DNA of 64,000 bases. Source: Heterodera schachtii. Its lineage: Eukaryota; Nematoda; Chromadorea; Rhabditida; Heteroderidae. This document shows, piece after piece, positions 32,069 through 43,100 of the stretch. The DNA is taken from positions 2,417,102-2,481,101 of the forward strand of contig SIJG01000006.1 in NCBI GenBank assembly GCA_023374025.1, read 5' to 3'. The first letter of the stretch is position 1. Every line of letters starts with the position of its first letter. The position numbers and the translations under genes were made by a program. The notes beneath the pieces were generated by a model that saw only the letters and a program-made list of their open reading frames with translations, did no database searches and was not told where the DNA came from.

Positions 32069-32186
32069 TTGAGAGGCAATTAACTGGTGGATACCATTTT
32101 TTTTGGGAAATTGGAGAATATTCGGTTTCGGGGCAGGGTCTTTTTGTCATTGAATATTTAAGACGAATGAATATTTAAGGCGAAAT

Positions 32187-32570
32187 AATTCTTAAGAATA
32201 CAATGCTTTTTTAATTTTCATTTAGCCTAATTTTATCAATTGGTCAAATTTAGGATAAAAGAAAATTTTCATTTGGTAGAGATGCAAAAATTTAGAAATT
32301 ATCTATTTTCTTTCAAACAACTTATTTCGTGGGGGATGGGGATTCCGTCTCTGGTACTCTCATTTTTTTGGGGGGGGGGCAGATTTAAATACATATTTAA
32401 CAACGGTTCTATGGGCATAGCTGGCATTTGTGCGCGAAATTTTCGCGCCCAAACTACGCACCGGGGCGGTTAACTACTAATGAGCCATTGAAAAAATTTC
32501 TTAAAATGCATCTGACCAGGGATTGCACTGAATTCCGATTACGAAAATTTTGATAAAAAGCTGTAAATTT
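32187..32570. repeat. 381-bp direct repeat, right copy
   Basis: This is the counterpart of 27876-28256. It continues without a break into the inverted-repeat element at 32517-32679, showing that this side is the original continuation of the target. Confidence 0.85.
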
Positions 32571-32679
32571 TCGGAATTTTTTCATTATTTTGGACGGATT
32601 CCGATTTCCGAAAAATTTTTGGGCCTCGGGCACTTCGATTTCCGAAAATTTTTTGGCGCCTCGGAACTCCATCCCTGAT
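32517..32679. mobile_element. Small CAGGGAT-ended inverted-repeat element
   Basis: The element starts CAGGGATTGCACTGAATTCCG and ends with inverted CATCCCTG, with GAATTCCGATTACG/CGGAATT words inside. The flanks ATCTGAC and ATCTGCAC are consistent with an 8-bp duplication with one base lost. It is related to the hAT-like element at 57803-57961. The left copy of the 381-bp repeat (28196-28256) contains only its first half. Confidence 0.55.
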
Positions 32680-32927
32680 CTGCACGTGATTCTGCCTCCA
32701 TAATAATTTTGCGAGGGTTTTTTGCAGTTACGCGATTTTCGTTGATTTTTTAAAATCCGATATCCCAAATAGGAATGTACCTCGTCTCTTCCCCACTCCC
32801 TTGAGCATGGTCTGATCAAGAGCCTTTTCAATACCAAATTGGCCAATTAAAGTCATAAAACCTAATCTCAATAAATAAATAACTAACAAATAAATTTTTT
32901 TTACCCTTCAATTATTTACAAAAAAAG

Positions 32928-33571
32928 CCACTCTGAATACTGCTGTTCCGGCTGCTGCTTCTGTCCATGGCTTTTCGCCACATTTGCTGCTTTCAAAAGG
33001 CTATTTCGAAATCAGTCTGACCCGTGCCATGGTCCGCTTCATCCGGCGTGAGCTGAACCTGACCGAGCTTGTTCGACGAATGATTCTGATCGGCTATGGA
33101 CAGGACGAAACAATGCTAGTCACTTTGCATTCGGCTGATCAGCTGAACGCGCCGGGCGGCTTTACGCAGACATGCTTCAACCAAAAAAAGGCGGGGCCCA
33201 CAAAACATTTGACGAGGTGCGCATTCTCATTATGACTTTCTCAGTCTCGAAAAATGTTGGACATCATCACATTAGCAAGGAAACTCCTACACATTTCAGG
33301 GAAACTCTATGGGCTCCGAATGCTTCATGTCCCTCTGCCCATTTTCGTAACGACATTTGCATTTTTGGCGTCGAAGATTTGGCCCGACTCGCCAAATTCC
33401 CTCACTTTTTCTTCAACAAATTTTTGGCCCGCTTTCGATTTTGGTGCTTTATTGTGTGTGTACGAATGGTTGTTCAACATGACCCATTTGTACACCGGCG
33501 CGGAACAATTGACCAAAATGGCACCGGTGGTGAACAAATCGTTTGTTCAACATATGCCCAATGTCCGTTAA
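32928..33571 (+). pseudogene. Gene A exons 14-15: C-terminal GT14 domain
   Basis: Exon 32928-33216 (phase 1 in, phase 2 out) has LLLSKGYFEISLTRAMVRFI, GYGQDETMLVTL and NAPGGFTQTCF. Exon 33300-33571 has LWAPNASCPSAHFRNDICIF, VEDLARLAKFPHFF and the end WPAFDFGALLCVYEWLFNMT. These are the C-terminal landmarks of GT14 enzymes: the KGS/T-LSR block, the DE-FxxTL block, PGGFTxxC, R-x-xCIFG-xxDL and the NKFxxxxD-CL end. Between NKF and WPAFD the frame shifts by one base in a run of five T (33421-33425). The last stop is at 33571. Confidence 0.75.
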
Positions 33572-34469
33572 TTGGCAAAATATTAAAGGAAACTCAAAAA
33601 GGAAAATTTCATAATTCTTCTTTATCCACCAAATTAAAACTGTTATCATTTTTAAGTAAATAATTTTATTAACCAATCCGTTGACTCTTTAAGGTGCGAT
33701 TTCAAAGCTTTAAAAGGAAAATACTAAATAAACGAAGCAAAAAGCAGAAAATTGTTGATGACAAAACGTTGACATTTAAAGAAGTGATGAGTTTTAAATG
33801 TGATGGTGAATGAGTCGCCGAGTTTTCAAATGTGTGATATTTATTTAATTTTCTTATCATATATGATATTTTTTAAAATTCTTTTTTCTAAAGATTGTTT
33901 TATTTTTCAGTAATTACAACGATTAATGCATGAAACTAATAAACATATAAAATCATGTGCCTTTTTACTTGAGGCCAAGGCGTAAGCAGTAGAGACCAGA
34001 CGGGATCGGGATCACGCGGGATTTCTTCGGGATCCCGCGGGATTAAATTCGGGATCCCGACATCAGGATCCGTCCCGAGCGATTTTTGAAATTCATCGGG
34101 ATTGATCGGGATCGGGATTTCGTCGGGATCCCTCCCGAACATTTTACCAATCCCGCGGGATCCCGCGGGATTGAAGTCACGATAATTTCTAGAAAAATCT
34201 CCATTTTTAATTAAGATCTATATGTGCGAAAATATGTGTTGAAAATTGGAAAAGACAAGAGTTTATGAATAAAAATCCCAGAAAAATCTCATTCTTTGTC
34301 TTTTTCACCCGCACAATCGTGAACAAATTGGTTTGATTCACACCAAAATGAGAATAGAGAATTGTCGCTGATTTAAATGAATGATTGATAAAAATTAATA
34401 TAAATAGGCCACCCACCACCCACTCATTTAACATCCATTTGCCATACAATTCCCCGTTAATTCTCTTGC
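33572..34469. other. Intergenic region with GGGATCCCG-word repeat island
   Basis: AT-rich flanks surround a GC-rich patch at about 33990-34180. The patch is made of degenerate GGGATCCCGCGGGAT palindromic words interspersed with ATCGGGAT. I find no coding exon. The rest (33572-33985, 34180-34469) shows nothing I can name. It separates gene A from the GT31-like exon. Confidence 0.5.
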
Positions 34470-34703
34470 ATGACCGTCTTTTGCACTTGGCCAATTTTTG
34501 CCCTGCTCATGCCAATGGCATTCAATGGCAACTGCGAGCAAATTGGCTATGACTTTCAAATACATTTACAGCGCTTTTTATTGGAAGCTTGGGCCAAGTT
34601 TGAAAAGCTTTGTCCCAATGGTACCAAAATGCTCATATTGACGCTGTCGCGCAGAGATGGCTTTGACAAAAGAAGGGGAATCCGAACTTGGATGAAAGAT
34701 GCG
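34470..34703 (+). CDS. First exon of a GT31-like glycosyltransferase
   Basis: ATG 34470 starts a 78-codon exon with a hydrophobic leader (WPIFALLMPMAF) followed by Cys, suggesting a signal peptide. It ends KMLILTLSRRDGFDKRRGIRTWMKDA at the donor GCG/GTAATT, phase 0. The motif R-R-G-I-R-T-W after a hydrophobic strand is the hallmark first block (RxxIRxTW) of GT31 beta-1,3-glycosyltransferases. I could not find the following exons in the window, so it may be a gene remnant or have introns I cannot resolve. It lies between the GT14 and GT10 genes. Confidence 0.5.
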
Positions 34704-36340
34704 GTAATTTTGAAAATATTATCAAATTGTTTTATCCCTTTTCGCAAAATTTTTTTTAATTTTGTTAAAAGAATAGGCTTATTAACGCAGGAAAAAAAGA
34801 AAAAAAGAATGCTTATGATTGTTTGGTTTAGCCTTTTCTAAAAGAAATAAGAAAAATAAAAGAATTTGTATAATTTTGACCGAATTTAATTTAACAAAAT
34901 AAATTGAATGAAATTTTGACTAAAAAATATGATCGCAATCTCTTTATACATAGAGGAGAAAAGTGAATTCTAAAGAAAAAGATTCATAAAATAAAAAATT
35001 AATTCAGTTAAGGCATTTCTGCGATAGTGAGCAAAATCGAAATGTGCAATTATTAAACAATTAGACAAAATATTTAATGTAAAAAAGCTTAATAAATTCA
35101 TCATCATTTTAATATTCTAATTAAGCGCTTTTGCTGTATTAGTTTTTTATATCAAGCGAATGCCTTTTACATCTTTTTAGAATATACTTAGATTCACCAA
35201 TATTTTTCACTCAGATTACCAATTTATAAAATCATATAAAAAAATTATTTAAAATTTAAGATTTCTGCAAAATCAAGGTTAAGGAGAAAAATTTTAAAAA
35301 ATTTATAACTTTATCACAAGCCCACGACCGTGTTCTGAAGACAACAATTTCCGGCAAAAAATGCTGTGCTGGACGTGAAACGATAATTATCCTCACAGTG
35401 GCCATAAGCAAGAAACCACAATAATGGAAATAGAAAGAAAATGCGTTAAAATAAAAATAATTTGAATTTTTTCTTCGCTTTTCTCAATTTTTATAACAAA
35501 AATTCAATCATAAAAAACAATTGTTTATTATATATTTTTTATCTTTCAACTTATTGCTTCTTCAATGCGTAAATGAAATGCAAAAAAGTGGTGAGAAAAA
35601 ATAAATGTTCAATAAAATGTGAAAAAATAAAAAAGAAATACCTATCGGCACCACCGCCGGAACCCAATTTAGCCTTATTTTTTTTTAAATTTAGACCCTA
35701 AATTGGCAAAAACTAGTCATTTTTGGCGAAAGAAGGCTACAAATTCCTGTATTTTCTTCTCCTGCGCTGAAATTTCATTTTCTAATAACAATGAAGAAAA
35801 AAAAGGCATTGTTAGTTTGATTTAGAACCATTAGTTTGACTTTTATATCCCCATTCTGCCTTTTTTGGCATTTTGTGCCGAAATGGTTTTTTGGATTTCT
35901 TAACGGAATACAAAAAAAATGTAAAATTGGCCCTCAAAAGATGACTTTAACCACTAAAAATGATGGGTGGGATGACTTTCTTAAAATCACCACCAAAACC
36001 AATTTTTCTTAAGAATTTTGATTTTCGAGGTTTTTTTGAATTAAAAAAAAATTAATTGTGCCTAGGAAAAAGCTTTATATGTGCTATTTAAAGAGAATTT
36101 CTAACTCATTTTCAACTTCAGCCGATTTTCAGTTGGGAAATTAGTTAAAAAATTCAAAATTCCGAATTTTTGCTCTTTCATTTTGAAAAAAACTACAGGA
36201 GTTTTCTTTTTATTTTTACCTTATTTAAGTGAATTCTCAATTCTTTATCAATCCTTGTTTTGATTAAGTTAACCAAAGTGAAAAAAATGCATTATATTAA
36301 AATAATTGACTATTTAATTGTTTTCAAATGGAGCCCTTTC
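34704..36340. other. AT-rich region downstream of the GT31-like exon
   Basis: About 1.6 kb of AT-rich DNA. A short more balanced stretch at 35320-35410 is open on both strands but matches nothing I recognise. No further GT31 block (such as a DxD-containing exon) is visible. Confidence 0.35.
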
Positions 36341-36459
36341 GCTTACGACCATACCACGTTGAAAGCACGCCATCCCATCCGATCTGGCAAGTCAAGCAAC
36401 GTTGGGCCTTATTAGTACTTGAACGGAGACGTCCTGGGAATCGAAGGTGTTGTAAGCTT
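36341..36459 (+). rRNA. 5S ribosomal RNA gene
   Basis: The sequence starts GCTTACGACCATACCACG and ends GTTGTAAGCTT; these ends pair as helix I. The internal promoter region is recognisable (AGCACGCCATCCC, then TAGTACTTGAACGGAGAC and CCTGGGAATC). It is 119 nt long, the usual 5S length, and is followed by the T-run TTTCTTTTTT, an RNA polymerase III terminator. Some positions differ from other nematode 5S genes as I remember them (for example CAAGTCAAGC for CAAGTTAAGC), so a diverged or pseudogene copy is possible. It is solitary here, not in a visible tandem array. Confidence 0.9.
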
Positions 36460-37304
36460 TTTTCTTTTTTAATTTTCATATTGTTAAGAAACAAAAATTA
36501 ATTTTTTATTGAATTTATCTGATGTTTTTTATAACTTTTTATTCGGTATAAAATCTATTTTTCTTCATTTTATTTGTTGTCTCAGAAAGTGAGAAAATTC
36601 GTCTTCAATAAGTCAAATTACTGTTGCTATTTCTTCTTTATTGGGCAAATCTGTTATTTTAAAAATACGCAAATTTATCAATTTTTCTAAACTAACGATT
36701 TATTCATTTGCTTAAAAATTTTCATTTATTTTATAAAATTATATATAATTAAAAATTAAAATATTTTCATTACTTTTTTGAAAGGCATAATTTAAATTAA
36801 TTTAAAAAAAATTATTATGCGTAAAAAGTTCAGCTTTGACTTCGAGTGCTAAACCGAGCTTCGTACAGCCTGCTGACTGAAAGAGACTCACTCGAGAGCC
36901 CATTTTTTATTAGTATAAAATTTTATCACGAACAATTTAAGTCAGAAATAGAAGATTAGCAGAAAACGGGATGACAAAACTGGAAATTGGGATTCGTAAG
37001 ATTTGGATCGGAGATGAAAACCCAGTGGCATTGGGATTTAAATTTCAAATTTGCAATTTGTATAAAAAATTTAAAAGTATAAAATTTATCTGTTTTAATG
37101 GATTTTGATATAAAAATAATTAAGGAAGGGATTAAACGGCAATTTTGCATTTAAAAAAGCTCAAAAAATTATATGCTAACAAAAGCATTAAGAAAAATTA
37201 TAATTATCAAAGAAAAAAAAATATATTTCAATTTTTATTAATTAATTGTTATCCAATTTCGTCTGTTTATCCGCTTCTTTTTTTTCTTTTATGTCGCCTA
37301 TTTG
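36460..37304. other. AT-rich region between 5S rRNA and the gene B 3' end
   Basis: After the pol III terminator come about 840 bp of AT-rich DNA with no exon, repeat or RNA gene that I recognise. The 3' untranslated region and poly(A) site of gene B should lie at its right end, on the minus strand. Confidence 0.4.
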
Positions 37305-40110
37305 TCAGAGATCCTTGAATCTTTTTTGCACAAAATTTGGTTCGCATTGAGTTTTAGGCCAAAATTTGTCCAATTGCACGGCGTATGTTTTAAACGTGTC
37401 CCTGTGCCGTTGTTTGTGCGCAATTTCGCACAATTGGCACAACGGCGGCTGAATGCCATTCCCACTCCGATGCTTTTGGTACGTTTTCGTCCATTTGAAA
37501 TAGCTAAGAATGTCACAAATTTGCACGACTTTCCTCATCCTAATTAATTACCCTCATTTATAATTATTTCTCACTAATTACCCCTTATTGGCAATCATTT
37601 TCTTAATTTTCCACCTAATTACCTCATGTATTTGTCCGTGTCCCTTTGCAATTCCCTCAAATAATCCGCCAATGCTTTCACACTGTTAAAGTCGTCCACC
37701 GCAATGAATGTGCCGTTCGGAATGCCCACTTCTTCCATCACTTTTCGACTCAACACAATTGGCACCATCAAATTTCGTAACGCCTTCCAAAATTTTTCAG
37801 TCACATATTCTGTGCAGACGGCATTCTCGAAAGCCAAATAAAAAAAGTGGGACTCTGAAAATGGGGGTGGGGCAATTGATCAAATTATGTGCGTAATTAA
37901 TCCTTGGATACAAGGACATTCTGGAAAAAAAATAATAAATTCAAACATTAAAATTATGGTCTCTTAAAACAGCAAAATTCAGTGATCTGTGAAGGTGGTA
38001 TTTTAAAACAAAAAAAAATAAACTCACAGATTTTTTAAAGTCAACTAAATTTAACATTCGTGGTTATGCTTCGATAGCTTTAAGTTTCTCCAGAAGAATA
38101 TATAATTTAAAAATTAATATTATAATAAAAAATTCTAAGATTTCAGCTTTTATGGACAATAGTTTTTTATAACTTAATGAATTTAAAATTTATGAGTTAA
38201 CAAAGGAAACCACAAAGCTATCGAAGGTACTAACAAAGGAAGGTCCCAGGGTATCCGTGGGGTTTCCGAATGAAAATTTGGTGGGTAGATACAGTACCTA
38301 TGGATTCATAAGAAAAGTGTTTTTTTATTTCTGTTAAATAAGCATGAATGCCGAGTTATGACGTGACAAAGTTTTGTAAAAACAAATAAATTAAATTATT
38401 TTTTTACATGGTGACAAAATAAGTAATGTCCCATTTTTAAATTTTTTATATCTCAAAAAGTAAAAAACCAATTTTAATCTTTTTATGCTCATATTAAAGC
38501 CAATTCAATTCTCTTTAAGGAGAACTGAATGAAAAACAAAAATTTCATTCTACCTGATTGTAATGGCACTATCAAAAATTGTGACCCATTTTTGACGCCA
38601 AAAGTTAACTGTGCTTAGAAAATAAAAAAAATCTTAACAACCGAACAAAGTGAAGCAAAACAATGAATTTACGTGGCCAATATGGCATTACATAGTTCAT
38701 TAAAATAAGCTTGAAATCAGTGGTAATTACTTTTGCTAAGCTCAGAAAAAACTCCAAAACGATAATCTATCAGAAATCGTGGGTTTCAATGAAAAACATT
38801 TCGCTCTGAGTCAAAATGAAAATGGATTCATTTAAACAAATAGCAAAAATTAACTGATCTTATTACTTTATTAGATAAGTTAAGCCAATTTATTACGATG
38901 CATATGAAAAAAAGATCCGGGAGTTGCGTGCCATCTGTAAAAAATTTTCGGCACGTTTTTGTCTCTATCTCAGGACTCTCTAATGATACGATAAAACTAT
39001 TATGTAGCAATATTCCCTAATCAGTTTGTTATCCACCTTTTGACTACATATTTGTAATTTTTGATTGTGTTTGAAAAAAGTTATTCATATAAATAAGTGG
39101 GACTTAATTATCAAAAAAAATTGTTTATGAAACAAAATTTTTATTTTTTTTATTCATTTTGACACATAAGATACACAAAAAATTTATTAGATAAAAATTA
39201 ATTTTTTTTAAACGGAAAAGGATATTATTGCATCTTTACCTTTATTAATTATTTGTTTTTAATCGAATAAAATTTAAAAAAAAAATTTTGTTTCAAAATA
39301 ATTCATTTGCTAATCTAATTGGCTCCCGGACTTTTCGACAGCAAAGGACATTTCGACAGTAAACCAAAAAATAATGGGATTTTCGACAGTAAATATAAAA
39401 ACAATTAATCTTATTAAAATAAATTATATTGTTTGTCAGTTTTACTAATTTCTTTTAAATTAATATACTAATATGCATTGTTAAATCATTATTACTTGGT
39501 ATACGATTTATACGTTTTTTTCCTAGAAAAATTTTCAGAAAAAATACTCCATAAGAATCGGGCACTAAAATTTTAAAAATACACCCATAAAAGAATGAAA
39601 AATTTTCTCAAAAATTCATCTCCAAAATTTATTTATTTATTTTCTTTTTGATTATTAAAAATTATTGGTCTCAATACTGATTTGACTTAATTTTTTTATT
39701 TTTGGGTAAGATTTTACAACCCCTAAATTTGAAACTTAATTACTTTTTACTGTCGAAAAGTCCCCTCCTCAAATTTATAATATTTCTGTCGAAAAGTCCG
39801 GCGCCCAATCTAAATTGCAAAAAAAATATTTGCATGCAGAGGATTGAACCTGGCACCAAAAAAGGTTTGAAATTTATCACCAAAAATAATGCCAAAAACG
39901 CCTGACATTGACAAAGAAATGGCAAATAGACTCGCCTTGTTCTCGTTGGTAGCATTCATCATCACATTTTCTATTGTTACATTTCCCATACACATCAACT
40001 TGGAGCAGTTTTTGGAGTCGGGCCGTCAGCAAATCACGTCCCGACGGCACATGGCAATTGGACACAAATTGGACAGCCGAACGCTTCTTCAGCGCCATAC
40101 GCTTTTGAAT
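37305..40110 (-). CDS. Gene B exons 15-17: C-terminal half of the GT10 domain
   Basis: Exon 40110-39936 has SAVQFVSNCHVPSGRD and LLQVDVYGKCNNRKC, the GDP-fucose-binding entry of the GT10 Rossmann half. It ends CAAG/GCGAGT, a GC donor giving phase 1. Exon 37854-37623 has FFYLAFENAVCTEYVTEKFW, the FxLxFENSxCxDYxTEKF signature, then VPIVLSRK and FIAVDDFNSVKALADYL. Exon 37539-37305 has ILSYFKWTKTYQ, a Cys-rich stretch (LCQLCEIAHKQRHRD) and the stop at 37305. Junction phases 1 and 2 are consistent. The intron 37855-39935 contains a MITE. Confidence 0.85.
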
Positions 40111-43100
40111 CTGCGATTTTTGAGAAATAAATGACATTAATCAGTTTGGCTCTATGTATACCCAAATTAAAGATTCTTGGCATTATTTGATAGCCCTAAG
40201 AGAGTCATCTTTAGCCTACAAAATTTCAAAGAATTTGGTTATGATTCAAAAAAGTTATAACAAGAAAACTAGCGGGTGCGTGAACCGTTGGCATTTTAGC
40301 TGTGAAAAAGCGCTTCGCGCTTCTTGAGCTTCGCTACCTAGATAAGCTATCAGGTTGTGAAGAGATTTGGGATTTTTAAAATATTATCAGCGATTTTTAG
40401 GCCGCTTCGCGGCCTCGAACGGGCGCGTCGCGCCCGTTTCTAATGACGGGGAAAGAGGTACAACGGTGAATAGAAAAGGGACAACAGTGAATAGAAGAGG
40501 TACAACAGTGAAAAGAAGAGACAACAGTAAATAGAAGAGGTACAACAGTAAATAGAAGAGGTACAACAGTGAAAAGAAGAGGTACAACAATGAAAAGAAG
40601 AGGTACAACAGTGAAAAGAAGAGGTACAACAGTGAAAAGAAGAGGTACAACAGTGAAAAGAAGAGGTACAACAGTAAATAGAAGAGGTACAACAGTAAAT
40701 AGAAGAGGTACAACAGTGAAAAGAAGAGACAACAGTAAATAGAAGAGGTACAACAGTAAATAGAAGAGGTACAACAGTAAATAGAAGAGGTACAACAGTG
40801 AAAAGAAGAGGTACAACAATGAAAAGAAGAGGTACAACAGTGAAAAGAAGAGACAACAGTAAATAGAAGAGGTACAACAGTAAATAGAAGAGGTACAACA
40901 GTGAAAAGAAGAGGTACAACAATGAAAAGAAGAGGTACAACAGTGAAAAGAAGAGGTACAACAGTGAAAAGAAGAGGTACAACAGTGAAAAGAAGAGGTA
41001 CAACAGTGAATAGAAGAGGTACAACAGTGAAAAGAAGAGGTACAACAGTGAAAAGAAGAGGTACAACAGTGAAAAGAAGAGACAACAGTAAATAGAAGAG
41101 GTACAACAGTAAATAGAAGAGGTACAACAGTGAAAAGAAGAGGTACAACAATGAAAAGAAGAGGTACAACAGTGAAAAGAAGAGGTACAACAGTGAAAAG
41201 AAGAGGTACAACAGTGAATAGAAGAGGTACAACAGTGAAAAGAAGAGGTACAACAGTGAATAGAAGAGGTACAACAGTGAAAAGAAGAGGTACAACAGTG
41301 AATAGAAGAGTATCAACACAACAGTAAATAGAAGAGGTACACAGTGAAAAAAAGAGGAACAACAATGAAAAGAAGAGGTACAACAGTGAAAAGAAGAGGT
41401 ACAACAGTGAAAGAAGAGTACACCAGTGAAAAGAAAGAGTACAACAGCTAATAGAAGAGGTAACAACAGTGAAAAGAGAGGTGCAACAGTGATATAGAGT
41501 GAGTACAAAGGTGGTTAGAAGAGGTTACAAACAGTAAATAGAAGAGGTCAACAGTGAAAAGAGCAGCGACAACAGTGAAAAGAAGAGGGTAAACAGGAAA
41601 GAAGAGGTACAACAGTGAAAAGAAGAGGTACAACACAATGAAAAAGAAGAGGTACAACATGAAAAGAAGAGTACAACATTTGAAAAGAAGAGGTTACAAC
41701 AAATGACAAGAAGAGGTACAACAGTAAATAGAAGAGGTACAACAGTGAAAGAAGAGGTTACAACAGTGAAAAGAAGAGGTACAACAGTAAATAGAAGAGG
41801 TAACAACACATGAAAAGAAGAGGGTAAACATAAAAGAAGGTACAACAGTAATAAGGGTAAACGTGAAAAAAAGAGGTAACATAAAAGAGAGGTAACAGTG
41901 TTAAAAAAGGTAAATCAATGAAAAGAAGAGGTACACATGAAAAGAAGGTACAACAGTGAAAAAAGAGGTTATAAAAAGTGTACATAACGGGTTACAACAG
42001 TGAATTAAAGAGTGCACCAGTGATAGAGAGGTCAACAGTGAATAGAGAGGTCAACATGAAATAGAAGAGGTACAAAGTGGGAAGAGGTATAAACGTGATA
42101 GAGGACAACATGGAAAAAACAGATAAAGTGAGGATATCATGTGATAAAAGAAGAGGTACAAAGATGAAAAGTAAGAAGAAGAGGTAAAACAGTGATTAGA
42201 AGAGGTGCAACAGTGATTAGAGAGGTACAAAGGTGGTTAGAAGAGGTACAACAGTAAATAGAAGAGGTACAACAGTGAAAAGAAGAGGTACAACAGTGAA
42301 AAGAAGAGGTACAACAGTGAATAGAAGAGGTACAACAGTGATTAGAGAGGTACAAAGGTGGTTAGAAGAGGTACAACCACGGGAGGAAGAGGTACAACAT
42401 GGTTTAAAATTAAATAAATAAGGAATTATTTTTATTAAAAATAGATAAAAAATCGAATGCATATATTTTTCAGTTTTTTATAATAAAATACACTTTTTAT
42501 TAATCAAAAACAAATTATGAAATGTATAATAATTGAATATTATTTAAATTGAAATGAAAAAAATTTTGACAAATTCAATTTTAAAATAATAGCTGAAATC
42601 CTTTAATTAAAAATAATAATTAATTAAATAAAAATCATTATTCTCTAAAAATAATTAAATTAAATTTAAAAATTTATTAATTATTAATAAAAACTAAAAC
42701 ATTTAAAATTATTAATCTAATGAAAAGTAACTCAAAAATAATAAAAAAATAATGTACACCGTCCGGGTCCGAACCTGCCCCCCCCCCCCCCCCTCAGAAC
42801 ATGTCCCAGAACCCCCAATCACACGGGGATTCTGAGGCCTTAACGATCTCATAACTGAAATCTGATTTCAGATTTGTGATCAAACCCTAAAATAGCTTTA
42901 AAGACATGTTTTGGAAGATTTTAGGTCAAAAAAATTTTTCACTCAAAAAATCCTAGTCACCCCCCTATGGTCCCCGAATCCAAAATCACTTTTATTTTTG
43001 TAACAATTCGTAAGAAAGTGATAAAAAATGCCAAATAAATTTTATATATAGAGCAAAAAAATTTCGGATTTTTGTAGTATTTTATTTTCCAGAATGACTT

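Larger units (their letters stand above)
28257..32186 (-). mobile_element. APE-type LINE (non-LTR retrotransposon), decayed
   Basis: Reading on the minus strand, the order is ORF1 (32068-31412), an AP-like endonuclease (about 31290-30600) and a reverse transcriptase (29840-28539), with an AT-rich 3' end (AAATAAATTAATAAA) at 28257. The domain order and motifs fit the CR1/Jockey-type LINEs. There are in-frame stops in RT and a frameshift in the endonuclease, so it is inactive. It is inserted in the gene A intron 27869-32927 and flanked by a 381-bp duplication. Confidence 0.85.
977..33571 (+). pseudogene. Gene A: secreted lectin-like module fused to GT14 glycosyltransferase, broken by transposons
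   Basis: This is the gene-level model. Exons are 977-1047, 1097-1231, 2333-2432, 2486-2649, 2733-2806, 7203-7402, 7606-7810, 8267-8337, 8393-8566, 9240-9317, 9372-9650, 17994-18087 (interrupted), 27793-27868, 32928-33216 and 33300-33571. The first ten give a signal peptide plus a module of about 424 residues matching gene B exon by exon. The remainder matches the GT14 family, which in animals transfers GlcNAc or xylose to glycans in the secretory pathway. The family region between the exon at 17994 and the exon at 27793 (about 100 residues) is absent, replaced by a gag-only LTR element. A T-run at 33421-33425 also needs one base fewer to keep frame. I therefore call it a pseudogene, although the first 12 exons are open. 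Large introns are 1232-2332 (nothing seen), 2807-7202 (LTR debris) and 9651-17993 (Ty3-like element). A working shorter secreted product cannot be excluded. Confidence 0.7.

Noticed and set aside
40268..40360. Helitron terminus in the macro-unit head
   Set aside because: The minus strand ends in CTAG with a T after it and has a hairpin, but the hairpin lies about 40 nt away and no TC 5' end or Rep/helicase sequence is seen. I keep it only as a remark.
40387..42462. Long open frames (up to 373 codons) across minisatellite array 1 on both strands
   Set aside because: The 21-bp unit is 3n and lacks stops in several frames, so frames on both strands are open by construction. The peptides are repeats of the unit and change frame at each irregular unit.
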